Below the pieces are notes generated by a model that saw nothing but the letters and a program-made list of their open reading frames with translations, did no database searches and was not told the DNA's origin. This document shows, one piece after another, positions 11,755 through 22,237 of a stretch of 64,000 bases of DNA. Position 1 is the first letter of the stretch. Each line of letters opens with the position of its first letter. Origin of the DNA: Amphibalanus amphitrite (Eukaryota; Arthropoda; Thecostraca; Balanomorpha; Balanidae); assembly GCF_019059575.1 (NCBI RefSeq), contig NW_024881561.1, positions 310,001-374,000 of the forward strand. The letters run 5' to 3'. The position numbers and the translations under genes are program-made.

Positions 11755-12324
11755 CAACACGATAGAGCACTTCATGGGCCGGATAAATCCGTTATCCACG
11801 GATAAATCCGCGGACCGGATAGGATTGGATTCTAAATTTGTTGAAAAAGAACGGATATGGGCGGGCCGGATTTGGGAATTGAAGGTTGAACCCGGATCAA
11901 AACGGATCAAAATTTTAACATTCAACATTGAAGTTAAAAATTAACCTAATGTGTTAAGCGGCAGCAGAGGTTTGATTAAAGTAATAGGCATCATTTTATG
12001 ACACTCACTTGTCACAAGACTTGTCTTCAAGTGGATAATGTATGCAATGTATGCATGGTTTTTGGAACCATGATGGTCTATGAGATGTATGGCTGTCTGG
12101 TCCCTTAGATTGAATTTGTTAGTCCAGTTTTGGGTGAAACCAGTTATTGGTGAAACGGATTATTACGGATATTTTTTGGAAGTTTGGCTGCAATACGGGC
12201 CATGGGTGGGCCGGATTCTGATATTCAAAGAAAGGCGGATAATGGGCGGATCTGGATATGACTTGCCGGATATGGGCCGGGCCGGATCCTAAAAAGCCTA
12301 TCCGTGAAGTGCTCTACAACACGA
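11755..12324. mobile_element. hAT-like MITE with perfect 8-bp target duplication and GGAT-word interior
   Basis: The element is 11763-12316. TAGAGCACTTCA begins it and TGAAGTGCTCTA ends it. CAACACGA is repeated exactly outside both ends (11755-11762, 12317-12324). Near both ends the interior is built from CGGAT/ATCCG and GGGCCGG words, most of them probably transposase-binding or structural repeats. No coding capacity. Confidence 0.88.
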
Positions 12325-12558
12325 GTCCAGACGGCAGACACATGAGTCAAATATTGACAGGCTTTAGGACATTAGCCAAACGCCGGCCCTGCCTCGCATG
12401 ACTTCTACTCAAAGCTATTATTCAGAGGTCGACAAAATTCATGGAGTTTCTCCGACTACCTGCCAATTTTCTCCAGGCTTTTCTTCGCGATTGTGAGAAA
12501 TGATGAATTTGGATACCTATCCACGCAACCCAAAACACTGGCATACGGCAGTCATAAG

Positions 12559-12830
12559 CTCTTGTTCAGGGGCGCGGGAACTACTTTCCGACTGAGGGGG
12601 CACACCATAATAGAGATCAACCTAGGGTACCCCCAAATCTAGTTTTCTTGCCGGTTTTAGGCCACTTATTTTTCACCCCTCGGCTTTTTCAACAAAAAAG
12701 AAAACATTTGCAAAAAAAGTGTGGTATTCCGTCTCAAAGCTGTGGGGGCACCGCCCCCACGGCCCCAGAGTTGGGGAGGCAAGCTGCCCCCACTGCCCCC
12801 CCCCCCGGCTCCCGCGCCTATGCTCTTGTT
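12559..12830. mobile_element. hAT-like MITE with perfect 8-bp target duplication
   Basis: The element is 12567-12822. CAGGGGCGCGGGAAC and the reverse complement of GGCTCCCGCGCCTATG form the inverted termini. CTCTTGTT lies exactly outside both ends (12559-12566, 12823-12830). The interior holds GTGGGGGCACCGCCCCCAC and GGGGCAAGCTGCCCC-like palindromes, tying it to the copies at 4448-4591 and 3230-6803. Confidence 0.88.
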
Positions 12831-13129
12831 ACACTGCCAAATTTTGGTACACGAATGTGCACGAATATGCAGGTCATCCTATGTCGCGGACCGATTCGGG
12901 ATCTTTCTTCCCCGGTCTTGGCATTTCGCAGACCATTCGGTGTCCACCGCGCGACTTTTACGGCTCGTCACGACCGCCACAAATTTTTCATGAAAAAGGA
13001 AAATTTCGTGGCCGTTCTCCGAACTTGTGATAAACGAATATAATCACCAAACAGTCGCCGAGTCGGCGCCGACATATCGCTGCGTGCGCCGACTTGTTGC
13101 CAAGGTATCGCCGACTATTCGCCACAGAT

Positions 13130-13176
13130 GAGTGCCAATGATGTAAAATACAATACAATATAATACAATACAATAC
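13130..13176 (+). mobile_element. LINE 3' terminus with (AATAC)n tail
   Basis: GAGTGCCAATGATGTAAAAT followed by an (AATAC)n tract repeats the 3' end of the LINE fragment at 15664-15703. This copy is truncated to almost nothing but its tail. Sequence upstream (13040-13129) is not clearly related. Confidence 0.7.
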
Positions 13177-13366
13177 GCGCACGCAGTCCTCTGCCGACTG
13201 AAACCCGTGTGTGTTTTGCTCCTGCGTGTCCCCCCCCCCAACCCCTACCTTCCCCGCGGCCAGCGCCGGCTTCCTGCCCTCCTGCCCCGCCTCTCATCTC
13301 CCCTTTTTCCTAGTCCCCCTACCCACTCCCTCCCTCCCTCACCGCGCGTCGCTGTCGGGCCCTTAG

Positions 13367-13549
13367 CAGGGGTCGGCAACCTACGGCCCGCGGGCCGGAT
13401 CCGGCCCGCGGCTGGCATCAGTAACTAACATTGTGTTCCGGTCCGTTGCTCCTGCGCGTGATTGTAACAAATTGTGACCATGCTCCGGCCCGCCGGTTGC
13501 TTCCAAATCACATATAAGGCCCCCATCCAAAAAAGGTTGCCGACCCCTG
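13367..13549. mobile_element. hAT-type MITE with CAGGGGTCGGCAACC termini
   Basis: CAGGGGTCGGCAACCT opens and AGGTTGCCGACCCCTG closes the element. This terminus is typical of widespread hAT non-autonomous families. The flanks GCCCTTAG and CCTTAGCG share CCTTAG, a shifted or mutated 8-bp duplication. A CGGCCCGCGGGCCGGATCC tract follows the left end. Confidence 0.85.
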
Positions 13550-15135
13550 CCTTAGCGTCTTTGCCGCTAAGGTGGCTATTTCCCGTTATTGAGACTTTTC
13601 CTTGTATTTGAAGAAATTCCTTCAGATTCGCAATAAACATCGCAAGAATTAGCGACCATTATTGATAAATCTCAACTATTTTTCTCTTGTCTCAAGAGTT
13701 TGGCAGCTGAAGAAAACAAAGCGGTCGACAAAAACACCACTTTCTCCGACTGCCAATAAGAGCGATATTTGGTTATGGATTGGTAGGGAAACCGACCTAA
13801 TAGGCACAGGGTTGCTTCTGACCGGATCAGACCAGCTCTGACTAGGGAGAAAGTGGAGAAATGGTAGAAAACTGTCATCACTAATTTGTTACTCGTGCTG
13901 TTGTTAGTCGATGACATAGGTGTATGGATGTAACAATGCTGGCTTTGCTAATCTTAGAATTTCTTCCATGTTCCATGATATTTTCTTCTTTATGTGATTT
14001 TCGCTCGCTTATTTTTCTCTGACTAGGGTCAGATGGTCAGAGATTTTATCGACCTCTGCGTCCGGAGCTTCAGGTTATGAATTCAGAGACATAACCTGCC
14101 TGACTTGTTTTTCCGATTGCAATCTCTCCGTATCCGCATTTAGCCGGCAGCAACAAACAGAAGCGACCGTCACGGCTCATGTCACGGTGGGTATATCGCT
14201 GTGTGACGTCAAGGGCGTCACGGTAGCGGTAGAAAACCGGGTGAAAACGGTCTGGAGCGGATCGTCTGCCGTCAGCGGAGCTCGGCGGCGTCATTAGGGC
14301 CGCCTGGAGCCGGGTGAGCGTGACCCCGGTGCGCCAGAGGTTGCGTGATTCCCCGCTCCGGTGACGCTCAGAAGAAAGGAATGCAGCGCGCGCGCATAGG
14401 GGAGAGCTAATGCACGGCCCAGCCTCGGGGAGAGTGCGACAGGGGTGCTGTTCAGTGTATCCCGCTGCTTTCGCTGCATGCTGCCGCCCAAATCAAGGTC
14501 GGTGCAGAAGGAGACAGCATAATATGATGGTGCGGCATAACTGATAGCTCCCACCTCTTATCCCATCGATCATCCACCCAACTGACTGATTGTTCAGGCC
14601 AGGGACGGTGGAGCAGCAGGTAAACAGTGGACGGTCCCAGCAGCTGGCACTGGCTACTGGGTAGTCACTGGATATATCAGCTGAGTTGAGCGGCTGGCCG
14701 GTCCCGGCCGAGGACTGCTGAGTGGTAATTGGCGAGCCCGGGCGCGGCACGGGCCGGGGGGTCACGCCTCGCAGGCCGACCGGTGCCGTAAGGAGCAGGG
14801 GCCACAGTGGAGCTGCTGGTTAATTAGCGTGCTGCCAGGGACGGGGACAGTGACCCCACCCCGCTCCCCCTGCAGACCGGCCGCTGCAAATATGCGCCGG
14901 TACAGGACGTGCCGTTATCCAGACAAGGCCCAGACATGGTCAGTTCTGTAACTGATAGAAAGAATCTATGATATGCATTCATCCTGTTGCTGTCCATGTA
15001 ACCTTGGCTACTGATGTTAGCCAACCATGCCATGGAGCTGAATGTGCAGGAAAGTCCACTATAGACCGGCGACTTCACATTTACATACGACGACTGCAGA
15101 ACGACAAAGTGCGACAACGACGACGACGACAACGA
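13550..15135. other. Intergenic stretch, no gene supported
   Basis: AT-rich to about 14060, then GC-rich. Open frames are unremarkable and overlap on both strands. Confidence 0.5.
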
Positions 15136-15703
15136 CTACAGAAAGTGCAAAACTTTGCTGCCAGAGTGATATCTGGCAGACGGAAGTATGATCATGTGTC
15201 CGACGTGATTAGGAATTTGGAGTGGCTCCCCGTCAGTGCGTTGATTGACATGAACGACGTGTGTCTGCTACACGGGGTGATTAGAAGGGGTGAGCCTGAG
15301 GTACTACGACAGGACATATCGTACAACAGAGATGTTTCCGAGCGCCAGACTAGGCAGTCCGGTCATTTACATGTACCACGTGTTCGAACCAGCCTTGGCC
15401 AAAGAACTTTTAAGCAGCGAGCGTGTAAACTGTACAACGAACATGTCATAGGAACGGAGCTTCAGGTCATGTCTGGTCCGCGCTTTAAGAAAGGTATTCA
15501 AAGCCACCTATTCAGATAGATGGATAGGCGACGATACAAACATTTTAGCTGTGCTTATATAGTTTTAGTGTGCTTTTATACTCTTGCAGGTTTAACTGTT
15601 TATGTGTCTTTTTAACGCGCTTACTGTTTTGACGAGGGCTCGGAATAGCCACCATGAGTGGAAGAGTGCCAATGATGTAAAATACAAATACAAATACAAA
15701 TAC
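15136..15703 (+). pseudogene. LINE reverse transcriptase, extreme C-terminus plus 3' tail
   Basis: The frame 15136-15519 encodes LQKVQNFAARVISG, then NLEWLPVSALIDMNDVCLLH, then LYNEHVIGTEL and a terminal IQSHLF. This order is the thumb/C-terminal region of CR1/RTEX-type LINE ORF2 proteins (known family pattern). The open frame continues upstream to 14968, but that part shows no homology and includes an arginine-rich run from CGACGACGA repeats, so I exclude it. A 3' untranslated region follows and ends at 15703 in an (AAATAC)3 tail. The catalytic core is absent and the fragment cannot work alone. It belongs to the same family as the tail at 13130-13176 and is distinct from the LINE at 8 kb. 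Confidence 0.82.
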
Positions 15704-16992
15704 GGTCGGCCGCCTTAGCACAAAGGCTCCCGAGGTCCGCGAGGTGGTAGAAGTCAGACGGATATTTGTGGCAAGGAAACAGTTTATCCTCAGCTGCTCA
15801 GCATGGACGTGACAGAATGAAAATAACGTCAGATATCCTTCATATCGAGTCGACTTTCCTTCTTTTTGCATGCTTACAACACAGCGGCTACTAGCTGCAG
15901 TTCGTGCATATATACGAAAGCGGAAAGTCTATAAGAAAATGGTTGCCTGCTGTTGGAAAAAAACACGACGACGACTAAGTTGCACTGGCAACACGAACTT
16001 TGTGAGTGCTATGAAAATCAATTTTGCAAAAATATTGAAGCACCTATTGGACAATGAAATATTGGACTATATTGAAATATGAAGCAATATTGGACAATGA
16101 AAATCAATGCAAGCTTCATAAGCCGTGAAAATTATTGAGCGGAGATCTAAAGCCGAGTGATGAAAATATATCCAACTTATACAGTATTTTCACTTAAAAG
16201 TGGCAAAACGGGTACCTCCTATATTTTAGAAATTAAGTGTAAACGCATGTCCGTAGCGCAGAGTGGAGCCCCTCGAGTTTGTGGGAGCATTTGACCATGT
16301 GGATTGTGGATGACATCACCTCGTGCCCGGCGGAGTCTCCTCATCGGTGACTGATGGCGAACATGAAACCGCGGTGCCGCCGTAAAACAATTACGCCGCT
16401 ATTTACGATAATAACGCGGAGAACAATGGCCGTTGATGGCTTGCCGGCTCTGTGTGTGTTCAGACCGCGACAGGCTCGTGCTGGAGCGGTCGACGGCCGG
16501 CGGAGGAGCGGCGGTGGTCCCTCCCCCACAGTCAGCAGCGTACGTACGTCCATCCCGACTCTATAAGGACATCGCGCCGCTCCCTGCTAGGATACCGGCC
16601 ACCTCCGGCGGCGGACCCGCTGGCACCTCCTCCTCCCCCTGAGGATACTTTCCGCCTCCACCAAGGATGCTTCCCATCCTCACCGTCACCGAAGCGGAGC
16701 GGATGGTCCACCCCTCCCCTGAGCGCGGCGCCTGCCGGCGGAGGACGCGCCATGACCTCACAGGAGCCCCGCATTCTGGACCGAGGTCAGCGGGACGGAC
16801 AGCGATCGTAGAATACTGAGAAACGACTCACGTCCGGTGCTACCGTACTGCCAGCCTGCCGTCCTCGGTGGCGAAGGAGGACCGGTACAGGACCTATGGG
16901 ATTCAGTGCCATCCATTCACATGGATTGCCTATAATTAGCTCCCTATGGCCATCGGCGCTGATCCGCGAGCTCGAAGCTTATCTTCAGCAGG
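15704..16992. other. Intergenic stretch, no gene supported
   Basis: AT-rich with repeated ATTGGACAATGAAA words at 16045-16110, then GC-rich at 16420-16870. I recognise no gene. Confidence 0.5.
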
Positions 16993-17322
16993 GAGGGGAC
17001 TAGGGCTGATAATCCCGGGACTTTTTGGCAATCCCGGGATCCCGGGATTTTAGAAATGCAATCCCGGGATATCCCGGGATCCCGGGATTGAGCAGTTTTT
17101 ATTTTAACCTGTCTACAAAGCAGAATTTTCTTGCAATATCGTATGTATATGGCGCATCCTTACCATCATAAACACAATACCAGGCATACACCTTCACCCC
17201 GAACAAATATAAGAGCATGAATGACATTGATCATTGTATTTCTTGTTTATATTTCGAGTCAGGATACAGTAGACGTGCCTACGGATTGTGGTCGTCTGAC
17301 CAGCAGCATGTCCTGGTCACAT

Positions 17323-18408
17323 TCACTTGTTACGGTAGTAGCACTTGAGGAAGCAAAGTGCATCAACGACTTCGTCGCCGAGACTCGACCGCACTTTTGT
17401 GACGATATTCCCGACAGTGGAAAACACTCGTTCCGATTCAACGCTCGTAGGAACTATGCCCTTCAGCCAGTTGTAGGACAGCGCTACCATGCCTGTCCTT
17501 CCTGAGATAGGTAAATTTTCCAATTCTTTCCTTATGGCCTTCGTCATCATCAGAGAAGATTGCGAAAAGTTAATCCCAGACGGGCATGAACTGGTGCCTT
17601 GCTCTGGAGCTCTAACCTCATCTAGAGCTTGTTGAAGCATCGACTGAAGAGACGGCGCTGATTCAGGATCATCAGCGTCCATCACTTCTGTATCTACACC
17701 TACTTCGGTATCATGCATCTGTTCTCCCAATCTTTCCATCATGTGGACTTTCCATCATCAGTCCTGTGCTTCCTTGCGAGAGGCACTAGGAAAAATATCT
17801 TTCCAGTCTCTGTCTGCCGACATTTTGTTATGGAGCGATTGTAGGACTTTAGCCGCACGTGACCGTCTCTGTCGGATGCACTGTTTCAACGCATCAGACA
17901 GTTTACATGCAATCGCGCAGTCCTCCTTGTCAAGCGCGCTTAACATAAACTTTAGAGCAGCTTCAGCCTCCAATAGTCCACTTTCTCACCTGCATAGCGC
18001 TTCTGCTCCGAGTTTCATGATTCTCAGGCAGCGAATGAGCGCAGGTATGGCGGCGTATTCATAATCATCGATCATTTTCATACGTTTGTCTCCTATGTCA
18101 ATGAGTGCTTTGTGGACAGATGCTTTGAGGTTATCAAATCGTTCTAGCATGTCATACAAACTATTCCATCGGGTTTTACAGTCTAGCACTAGCATCAGTT
18201 CCTGCCCACGCTCCTCTCTGACGTATTTCTGAAGGACTTAATTTCGTACGGGCGATTTTCTAAACCAGCGGACAATGTTTCTAATGCTTTTAACGACTGG
18301 AGAGAGCGAACTATGTAGTTCGTGGTGACCAGTAGCACCAGTAGTGTTTTCTTCCACGTTGTCGTCCTCATCCTCGTCATCACCGTCGGATTCATCTGAC
18401 GAGTTCAC
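17323..18408 (-). pseudogene. hAT transposase, exon 2 (C-terminal half with dimerisation domain; four in-frame stops)
   Basis: An acceptor, CTTGCAG|GTGAAC, lies at 18409/18408 and the phase agrees with exon 1. A 362-codon frame follows without any frameshift. It opens with an acidic stretch (DESDGDDEDEDD), then SLSPVVKSIRNIVRWFRKSP and the CKTRWNSLYDMLERF block. It ends with the hAT C-terminal dimerisation domain: PTSVESERVFSTVGNIVTKV then RSSLGDEVVDALCFLK. Family members place a catalytic glutamate in or near this last block. Four stops interrupt the single frame: TAA at 18238-18240, TGA at 17986-17988, and TGA TGA at 17758-17760 and 17755-17757. All lie within otherwise conserved sequence, so the gene is a recent pseudogene. 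The alternative, stop-codon readthrough, is unlikely given the additional frameshift in exon 1. Confidence 0.9.
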
Positions 18409-18529
18409 CTGCAAGGCGACAATATCCTTACCTTATTAATCTATATAAGATGTACATATATTAAGGGGTCATCCTGCTGTGTTGGCTCCTCGGATTATTT
18501 GTAGATGAAGATTTACGACTCTTTATGCT

Positions 18530-20516
18530 TTAACCCGCGCCCTGCTGGGGGGGTGTTTGAACACCCCCCCTTGTGGTTTTTCGCAAATATCTCAAAAACG
18601 GCGGCGCGGAGCGCCGCCGTTTTTAGTACACCTTATCATACATCAATTCTACACATATTGTGAAAATTTCAGACCAAGGTCATTCAAGGTCAGGGCACCA
18701 GGTCACTTGAAGTGACCTCACCTCATAAAAAGTTTCAATGTCTGTCATAGCTACACCGAGTGACCGATCGCTTTGAAACTTTCAGCGATTGCTAAGAGCA
18801 ATACCATGAACAAAATGTATATCTCAGAATTTTGATCTCGATGACCTAAGGTCAGGTCAATTTTGCGACCTCCCCATTTATAAGTCAATGGGAGAATTCA
18901 GGTATTGAAACGTTGAGTTGAGCATTGTTGATAAGATTATCAGGAGTATGAAAAATAACCTCTTGCTCATATCTGAAGGAATTAAAAAATTAAAGACCAA
19001 TATATATTCGGGCGTGGCCCTTCCTCAGTGGTACAGTGTTACAATGGAACAAGAGAGACGTATGTGACACACATGAGACTAAATACATTATTTTGAATAA
19101 AATCACTCACAGATATTTTGCATGCGCTTCCAAAATAGGTGTCGATCTAGATTTACTTGGCAGGAAAATGAATGGTTGCATGAAACAAATTAATACAGTT
19201 CGATATGATAGGGATACGCTTGGTCTAAACCTTGTTATACATATTGCCAACATTTACACACATTACGTCGCAAGCTTCCACAAATCAGCGTCTTGTTCAC
19301 AGTACATATGAGTATGATACCTATTCAACATACTACCACACCTTAACATTGATCGTATAACATTGCTAAGTAGTACATTGCTAGGTTTAGACCAAGCGTA
19401 TCCCTATCATATCGAACTGTATTAATTTGTTTCATGCAACCATTCATTTTCCTGCCAAGTAAATCTAGATCGACACCGATTTTGGAAGCGCATGCAAAAT
19501 ATCTGTGAGTGATTTTATTCAAAATAATGTATTTAGTCTCATGTGTGTCACATACGTCTCTCTTGTTCCATTGTAACACTGTACCACTGAGGAAGGGCCA
19601 CGCCCGAATATATATTGGTCTTTAATTTTTTAATTCCTTCAGATATGAGCAAGAGGTTATTTTTCATACTCCTGATAATCAATGGGAGAAAATTGAAATG
19701 CGCCTCTTTTGGACGAAAGATATTATAAACACTCCCAAACACTGAATTACAAGTGGTTTAGACACACTGAACATGAAAATGGTGTCCGTGACCCCTGTTT
19801 ATGCCCTGAGGTCATCTTAGGTCACGAAAGGTATCTAACAGTTTTTCGCAAATAACTTTTGATAGAGGCATGCTAGAGCGATGAAAACGCCTTAGATGTG
19901 TTCAGCTCGACGATACGGATCGACTGATATGCAACATGACCCTTTCCGGTCAGGTCATGACCTTGACCTGAGGTCAAATTTTCAAGTTGACCTTTCAAGG
20001 TCAAGTTATAGTCCATTCAATGCGTCTTGACGAGAGAAACACGATGCCGGTAAAAGTAAGCTCGTACAAGGCTTGGGTCAAAAGTTATTGTAGAAAAACT
20101 GTTTCCGAAAAAATCGGCTATTTTGCAGTTTTTGCCCCCTGCAGGCAAAACCGTTGACGTTAGGTCAAATCTGAGGGAAATACTCAGAAAGGGCGTTAAT
20201 AGGGCTATCGAATGCGCTTTTCCGCGGCGCTGTAGCTCTATTGGTTCCCGAGTTATGCGTTGGCTTCTTGGAAATTGTCGACATTCGACCTGGAAATCGG
20301 CGAAAGTTTGCCTTCAATGACCTCTGGTGACCTGACCTTTGACCTGACCAAAAAATTGACCGAAGTGATTTCCTCATTAATTTTTACGCTCTTTCGAACG
20401 CCGCCTTCCGCGTATCGCTACGTGGCCCAGGAGCCGAGTTAGAAGGGGGGGGGGGTGTTCAAACACCCCCCCAGCAGGGCGTGGAAATCCAGGACCCCCA
20501 GCCGGGCGCGGGTTAA
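18530..20516 (+). mobile_element. E-family element, copy 2 (inside the hAT intron)
   Basis: TTAA abuts both ends (18530-18533, 20513-20516). The 5' end reads CCCGCGCCCTGCTGGGGG, then TGTTTGAACA inside G/C-runs. The 3' end has the exact complement TGTTCAAACA, then an inner word block AGCAGGGCG (perfect match to the 5' word) and an outer block ending GGGCGCGGG (one mismatch). The GC hairpin is at 18600-18618 (loop GGA). TGACCT/AGGTCA words occur throughout. A 782-bp palindromic insertion (18897-19678) enlarges it; without that it is about 1.2 kb, as in copies 1 and 5. Body sequence aligns best with copy 4, for example GACCTAAGGTCAGGTCAATT followed by CGACCTCCCCATT. Confidence 0.88.
18885..19690. 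mobile_element. Large palindromic (foldback) insertion with 12-bp direct repeats
   Basis: Arms of about 298 bp (18935-19232 and 19383-19680) are inverted and almost identical; I saw about one mismatch around A/C at 19136. They flank a loop of about 150 bp. TCAATGGGAGAA lies on both sides (18885-18896, 19679-19690), and E copy 4 has a similar uninterrupted site near 42751. The insertion is therefore about 18897-19678, with 38 bp outside the left arm. Both arms contain the same long open frame (19036-19311 plus; 19343-19579 minus) whose product I do not recognise. Confidence 0.85.
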
Positions 20517-20733
20517 GGAGAGTAATTGCGCGATGCGGATGAAACTGAGCTCGATGCTCTTAAGCCTTGTTCTCTGGGTGAAATGTTGTTTGTTCTTTGA
20601 CTCTTATGAAGTGAAATCGCACAGTAAATGATACGAACTTTGGTGCACAATTTTCTACCATTTCGTCACTGTTATTCTATTTTCACGCTAGGTGCCTATA
20701 TCAGATGTATGCATAATTGTATACTAAGCTCAC

Positions 20734-21629
20734 CTGGTTAGGTCCACCACCACCACGGTCGTCATCTGCTTGTTCAGAGGTCTGCCCGGCGTCACCCGAG
20801 TACAGAGCGTCGACAACGGCGAGGTGAACACCGTGTGCGAAGCAGAGTTGGTGCTCACATGGCAGTGACTTCCCGAATTTCACCATCACCGAAGCTCCGT
20901 CGGTTGTGACGCAGGTGACGTGCTTACTGAGTTCAAGGCCAAATTCTGCCAGCTTGCCCTGCAGAAGATCCAGACATTTCTCTGCTGGCATCGATCCGTG
21001 ACAACGCGCGACACCGAGACCCCACATGTTACCTTCGCAGTGGACAGTCACGCTCATATAGCGACGGTTTTTCAGGGACGTATACTCGTCGATCGTAAGT
21101 GAGAACCGTTTGCCATTTGACAATTCTTCGGCCAGCTTCGCCTTCACGTCACACTTCAGGCGAGCACAGTGTTTGAGGACACGCCGGCGGATCGTGTTGT
21201 GATGGGTTGGAAGGTTTTTATATCCTTTAGCAGCCAAAAGTCCGCGTAGGTCCGGTGAGGTACAGAAAACTGTAAAAGGTATCCCATCTCTCGCGCACAT
21301 TTAGCTAGGATAGCATCCAGGTCGTCGTCCGTTTTGGAAACATAGTAGCAATCTAAGGTCTTCATTCCTTTTACATGCGGTGCCGTGGTTTTAGCGCTCT
21401 CACCTTGACCTTCGCCGGACACGTTTTGCGGCGTCTCTCTGGATCGGGATGGTCCAGCAACACTCATACCACCATGCTTGCTCCTGAGGTGGACGTGAAG
21501 TCCTTTGGTGGAACCTCCAGATATTTTCAGTACCTTTTTACAAAGACGACACTTTGCTGTGTGGCCATCTTGACTTCTTAGATAATGTTCCCACACCGCA
21601 CTGCCTTTAAATTCAGCAAAATCCGACAT
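20734..21629 (-). pseudogene. hAT transposase, exon 1 (BED zinc finger and first catalytic residues; frameshifted)
   Basis: The start ATG is at 21627-21629. A BED-type zinc finger follows at residues 11-52 (W13; C27-x2-C30; H47-x4-H52), a DNA-binding fold common at the N-terminus of hAT transposases. After residue 109 (AK) the frame shifts at 21300-21303, apparently by loss of one A in a short A-run. Homology resumes at MCARDGIPF in the next frame. That part carries the RNase H-like core: SLTIDEYT with a candidate first catalytic D at 21088-21090, CVTTDGAS with the second D at 20899-20901, and the CxxH motif (CFAH) of hAT proteins. The exon ends GGGGPNQ at a good donor, CAG|GTGAGC (20734/20733). 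With one base restored the exon length is a multiple of three. Confidence 0.88.
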
Positions 21630-22237
21630 TTTGGCAAAGTTAGCTATAGCTTATCACAAAGGCACGTAATTAATAATTATTCACTAACGGTAACCATGCC
21701 CAGGGCGCCCGGCCAGCCTCATGGATCGTCCAGCCACGGGGCACTGACAGTAACTGAGCCACCAGACGTGCTCCCACAGTCACACAGAGAAGACGGCCGA
21801 CCTCCACCCACTCGATGGACTCGAATTCGATAGTCGGCATAGTATGTCATCGTGCAAAATGATCTGTTAAACCGAGTACGCGAGGGACGTCGCGGGGAGC
21901 GAGAGATGAGCCGAGAGAGAGCTCGTCTCTCGCCACATTGTGAAGGCTGAGACGGTGTGAAACAATGTAAATTAGGTATATATATGTAACCAATACTTGT
22001 GCATAACGACTTTGCACGGCGTAAGTAAGATCTTTGGACATAAAACTGCACTGTAATGCGTTGTTACTCACTTACCTTTTTTACATACCTACTATCAGCT
22101 ACACTTTATGAACGATGTTTCTGTACGGAAAATATCGGGATCCCGAAATCCCGATGCTTCAAATCCCGGGATTCGGGATTAATACAATCCCGGGATCCCG
22201 GGATCCCGATCCCGGGATTATCAGCCCTAGAGGGGAC

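Larger units (their letters stand above)
16993..22237 (-). mobile_element. Complete hAT transposon with perfect termini and 8-bp target duplication
   Basis: The element is 17001-22229 (5229 bp including later insertions). TAGGGCTGATAATCCCGGGA starts it and its exact reverse complement ends it. GAGGGGAC is repeated exactly outside (16993-17000, 22230-22237). Both subterminal regions are packed with the palindrome ATCCCGGGAT and variants (17011-17095, 22134-22220), probably transposase-binding or structural repeats. The minus strand carries a BED-finger/hAT transposase in two exons. Its intron holds E copy 2 (18530-20516). Perfect termini and duplication suggest recent mobility, but the transposase reading frame is broken, so mobility now would need a transposase from elsewhere. 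Confidence 0.95.

Noticed and set aside
14968-15135. N-terminal extension of the LINE fragment with an arginine run
   Set aside because: The run comes from CGA trinucleotide repeats and shows no reverse transcriptase similarity.
19036-19579. Two copies of the same 65-residue frame as a duplicated gene
   Set aside because: They are the two arms of one palindromic insertion, so they count as one sequence read in opposite directions; protein status is unproven.
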